Notes under the pieces: model-generated | The model's database searches: none | The model's input: only the letters and a program-made list of their open reading frames with translations | What the model was told of the DNA's origin: nothing | Assembly: GCF_019931575.1 (NCBI RefSeq) | Contig: NZ_CP082923.1 | Span: forward strand, 4,960,001-5,024,000 | Source of the DNA: Caulobacter segnis | Lineage (GTDB): Bacteria; Pseudomonadota; Alphaproteobacteria; Caulobacterales; Caulobacteraceae | Direction of reading: 5' to 3' | Length of the DNA: 64,000 bases | Translations under genes and position numbers: made by a program | Shown: one piece after another, positions 62,827-64,000 of the stretch | Numbering within the stretch: position 1 is the first letter of the stretch | Layout: each line of letters opens with the position of its first letter

Positions 62827-63141
62827 ATGGCCCCCATCATCAATCTCGTCTTCTTCATCCTCAACGCCCTGTTGAACCTGCTCTGGTGGGCCATCATCAT
62901 CTCGGCGGTCCTGAGCTGGCTGTTCGCGTTCGACGTGATCAATCGCCGCAATCAGTTCGTCTACAACGTGGCGACCTTCCTGGATCGCGTCACGGACCCG
63001 ATTCTAGCGCCTTTCCGCCGCATCATCCCGTCGATCGGCGGCGTCGACATCAGCCCGATCATCGTCCTGCTGCTGCTGCGGGGCGTCCAGATCTTCATCC
63101 TGCCCGCGCTGCAGAACACCCTTCTGAACGTTCTTGGCTGA
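62827..63141 (+). CDS. YggT family membrane protein
   Basis: This 104-residue inner-membrane protein has two hydrophobic segments (INLVFFILNALLNLLWWAII, with ISAVLSWLFAF, and ISPIIVLLLLRGVQIFILPA) joined by the conserved loop FLDRVTDPILAPFRRIIPSI. YggT proteins are linked to cell division, osmotic tolerance and cytochrome assembly, but no activity is proven. ATG 62827 starts at the first helix. It overlaps the DUF167 gene by 8 nt, the usual YggT-YggU order. Confidence 0.92.
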   Translation: MAPIINLVFFILNALLNLLWWAIIISAVLSWLFAFDVINRRNQFVYNVATFLDRVTDPILAPFRRIIPSIGGVDISPIIVLLLLRGVQIFILPALQNTLLNVLG

Positions 63142-63418
63142 GGTCCTGGCCGTTCGCCTGACGCCGCGTGGCGGCCGCGACGCGATCGACGGCTGGGCGG
63201 CGGACGCGGACGGCCGTCCCTACCTGAAGGTGCGGGTGGCCAGCCCGCCCGTCGACGGGGCCGCCAACGCCGCCTTGCTGGCCTTCCTGGCCAAGACCCT
63301 GAAAATTCCCCGCTCGGCCGTCCGCCTCGCCGCCGGCGACACCGCCCGCCTCAAGCGCCTGGAGCTGGACGGCGTCACCGCCGAGGACCTGGCGCGCGCC
63401 TTCGGTCCGCGCCCCTAG
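63134..63418 (+). CDS. DUF167 (YggU) family protein
   Basis: The 94-residue protein has the DUF167 fold: VLAVRLTPRGGRDAIDGW, then YLKVRVASPPVDGAANAALL, AFLAKTLKIPRSAVRLAAGD and TARLKRLELDG. The family is widespread, often next to yggT, and of unknown function. The start is TTG 63134, inside the end of yggT (overlap 8 nt); no in-frame ATG lies near. The pair is translated together. Confidence 0.92.
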   Translation: MAEVLAVRLTPRGGRDAIDGWAADADGRPYLKVRVASPPVDGAANAALLAFLAKTLKIPRSAVRLAAGDTARLKRLELDGVTAEDLARAFGPRP

Positions 63419-63597
63419 CGTCACGAGGGGCAAATCCTTGCCGATTCGATCCGTCACGCAGCCCAGCGCGCACGATCCTGCCCACCTCAAATCGGGCCAA
63501 GCCATTGACGTGACGGCGTTCTTTTACTTCCCTGTAGCCGTTCGCGACTAGCCTGGTCGTGAGCGGGGACCGGGGGGTCCCGGGGGCAAGGGCGTCC

Positions 63598-64000
63598 ATG
63601 ACCAGGACCGAGGAGCAGAAGGACATGGCTCGCGCCGCCGCCTCGCGGCGCGCGAACAGCTACCTGCGTCTCGGCGCCACCCTGGCCATCATGGGGCTAC
63701 TGCAGATCTATGTCGGCGAGTCCTGGGGCTGGCTCTGGGGCCTCGCCTACACCCTGTGTCACCTGTTCGAGCTGTGGGCCACCCAACCCCTGGTGACCGG
63801 CGTCCACGCGCCCGTCTGGCGGCGATGGATGGCCTTCGTCGCGCCCTTCGCCACCTCGGCCGCGTTCGGCGCCCTGTCCGTTCCCCTGTTCGCCTCCCAC
63901 ATCCGCTTCGCGCCCACCCTGGGCGGCATGCTGCTGGCCGGCGCGCTTCTGAACGTGGTGGTGGTCAACGCCGGCAGCCGCTCGACCACGCTCATGGCCG
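63598..64000 (+). CDS. Integral membrane protein, N-terminal part; possibly a membrane sensor
   Basis: The frame starts at ATG 63598 (AAGGGCG about 5 nt before it) and leaves the window after about 134 residues. It begins MTRTEEQKDMARAAASRRAN and then shows about four membrane helices, including LRLGATLAIMGLLQIYVG, WGWLWGLAYTLCHLFELW, WMAFVAPFATSAAFGALSV and GGMLLAGALLNVVVVNAGS. Membrane sensor kinases in Caulobacter often begin with such bundles, but no kinase motif is visible, so the function is open. The 179 nt before it hold no clear gene. Confidence 0.6.
   Translation, partial: MTRTEEQKDMARAAASRRANSYLRLGATLAIMGLLQIYVGESWGWLWGLAYTLCHLFELWATQPLVTGVHAPVWRRWMAFVAPFATSAAFGALSVPLFASHIRFAPTLGGMLLAGALLNVVVVNAGSRSTTLMA

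Overview
This window is GC-rich (roughly two thirds G+C), densely coding and looks like chromosomal DNA of a free-living alphaproteobacterium, most probably Caulobacter or a close relative. The grounds are the gene content and order: an rnd-lptC-lptA-lptB / rpoN / hpf / ptsN block, aroA-cmk-rpsA with ihfB nearby, a FYDLN-acid (TIGR02300) zinc-ribbon protein, an Hsp20-DUF1150 pair, a bacteriophytochrome with its haem oxygenase, and promoter-like sites close to the Caulobacter housekeeping consensus (TTGACGS, 14 nt, GCTANAWC). I see no phage, transposon, CRISPR array or plasmid function. Three tRNA genes are present and no rRNA. No gene-free stretch is longer than about 240 bases.

Left part (1-19.8 kb): the end of a secreted protein; an Lrp-type regulator divergent from alanine dehydrogenase; a large inverted repeat between convergent genes; a cytidylyltransferase and an aldo/keto-reductase-fold protein that lacks two catalytic residues; XdhC and a creatininase-family amidohydrolase; an AAA-less AcoR-like regulator with a perfect 18-bp palindrome in front of an aldehyde dehydrogenase, followed by acetyl-CoA synthetase (a two-carbon oxidation module); two small genes; bphO-bphP; a periplasmic M16 protease; a flavin amine oxidase; mscL; ihfB.

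Middle (19.9-43 kb): a DUF3857/transglutaminase protein, aroA-cmk-rpsA ending in a strong terminator, the FYDLN protein, tRNA-Ala(GGC), hsp20-DUF1150 behind a heat-shock-like promoter, then the minus-strand envelope and nitrogen-regulation block (RNase D-like, lptCAB, rpoN, ExoD-like, hpf, ptsN) headed by tRNA-Leu(CAG). Next come an NDUFA9-like reductase, uppP and the glutamate synthase genes gltD-gltB.

Right part (42.6-64 kb): a hotdog thioesterase, an ATP-dependent DNA ligase, an MFS exporter, a sugar aminotransferase, an MscS channel overlapping the gamma-lyase gene, a reverse trans-sulfuration pair (cbs and gamma-lyase), a MarR/zinc-ribbon pair, a short transaldolase, a sugar-nucleotide group (rmlD-like, gmhB-like, AGE epimerase, manC), nadE divergent from transketolase with a dyad overlapping the tkt -35 box, an OprB-like porin, tRNA-Ala(CGC), YggT-DUF167, and the start of a membrane protein that runs off the window.

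Most of the window is ordinary chromosome. The most unusual items are the degenerate aldo/keto reductase beside a cytidylyltransferase, the AAA-less regulator with its palindrome, the nadE-tkt operator candidate, four convergent gene pairs whose two stop codons share one CTAG, and a 74-bp antisense coding overlap. I found no clear new multi-gene system.
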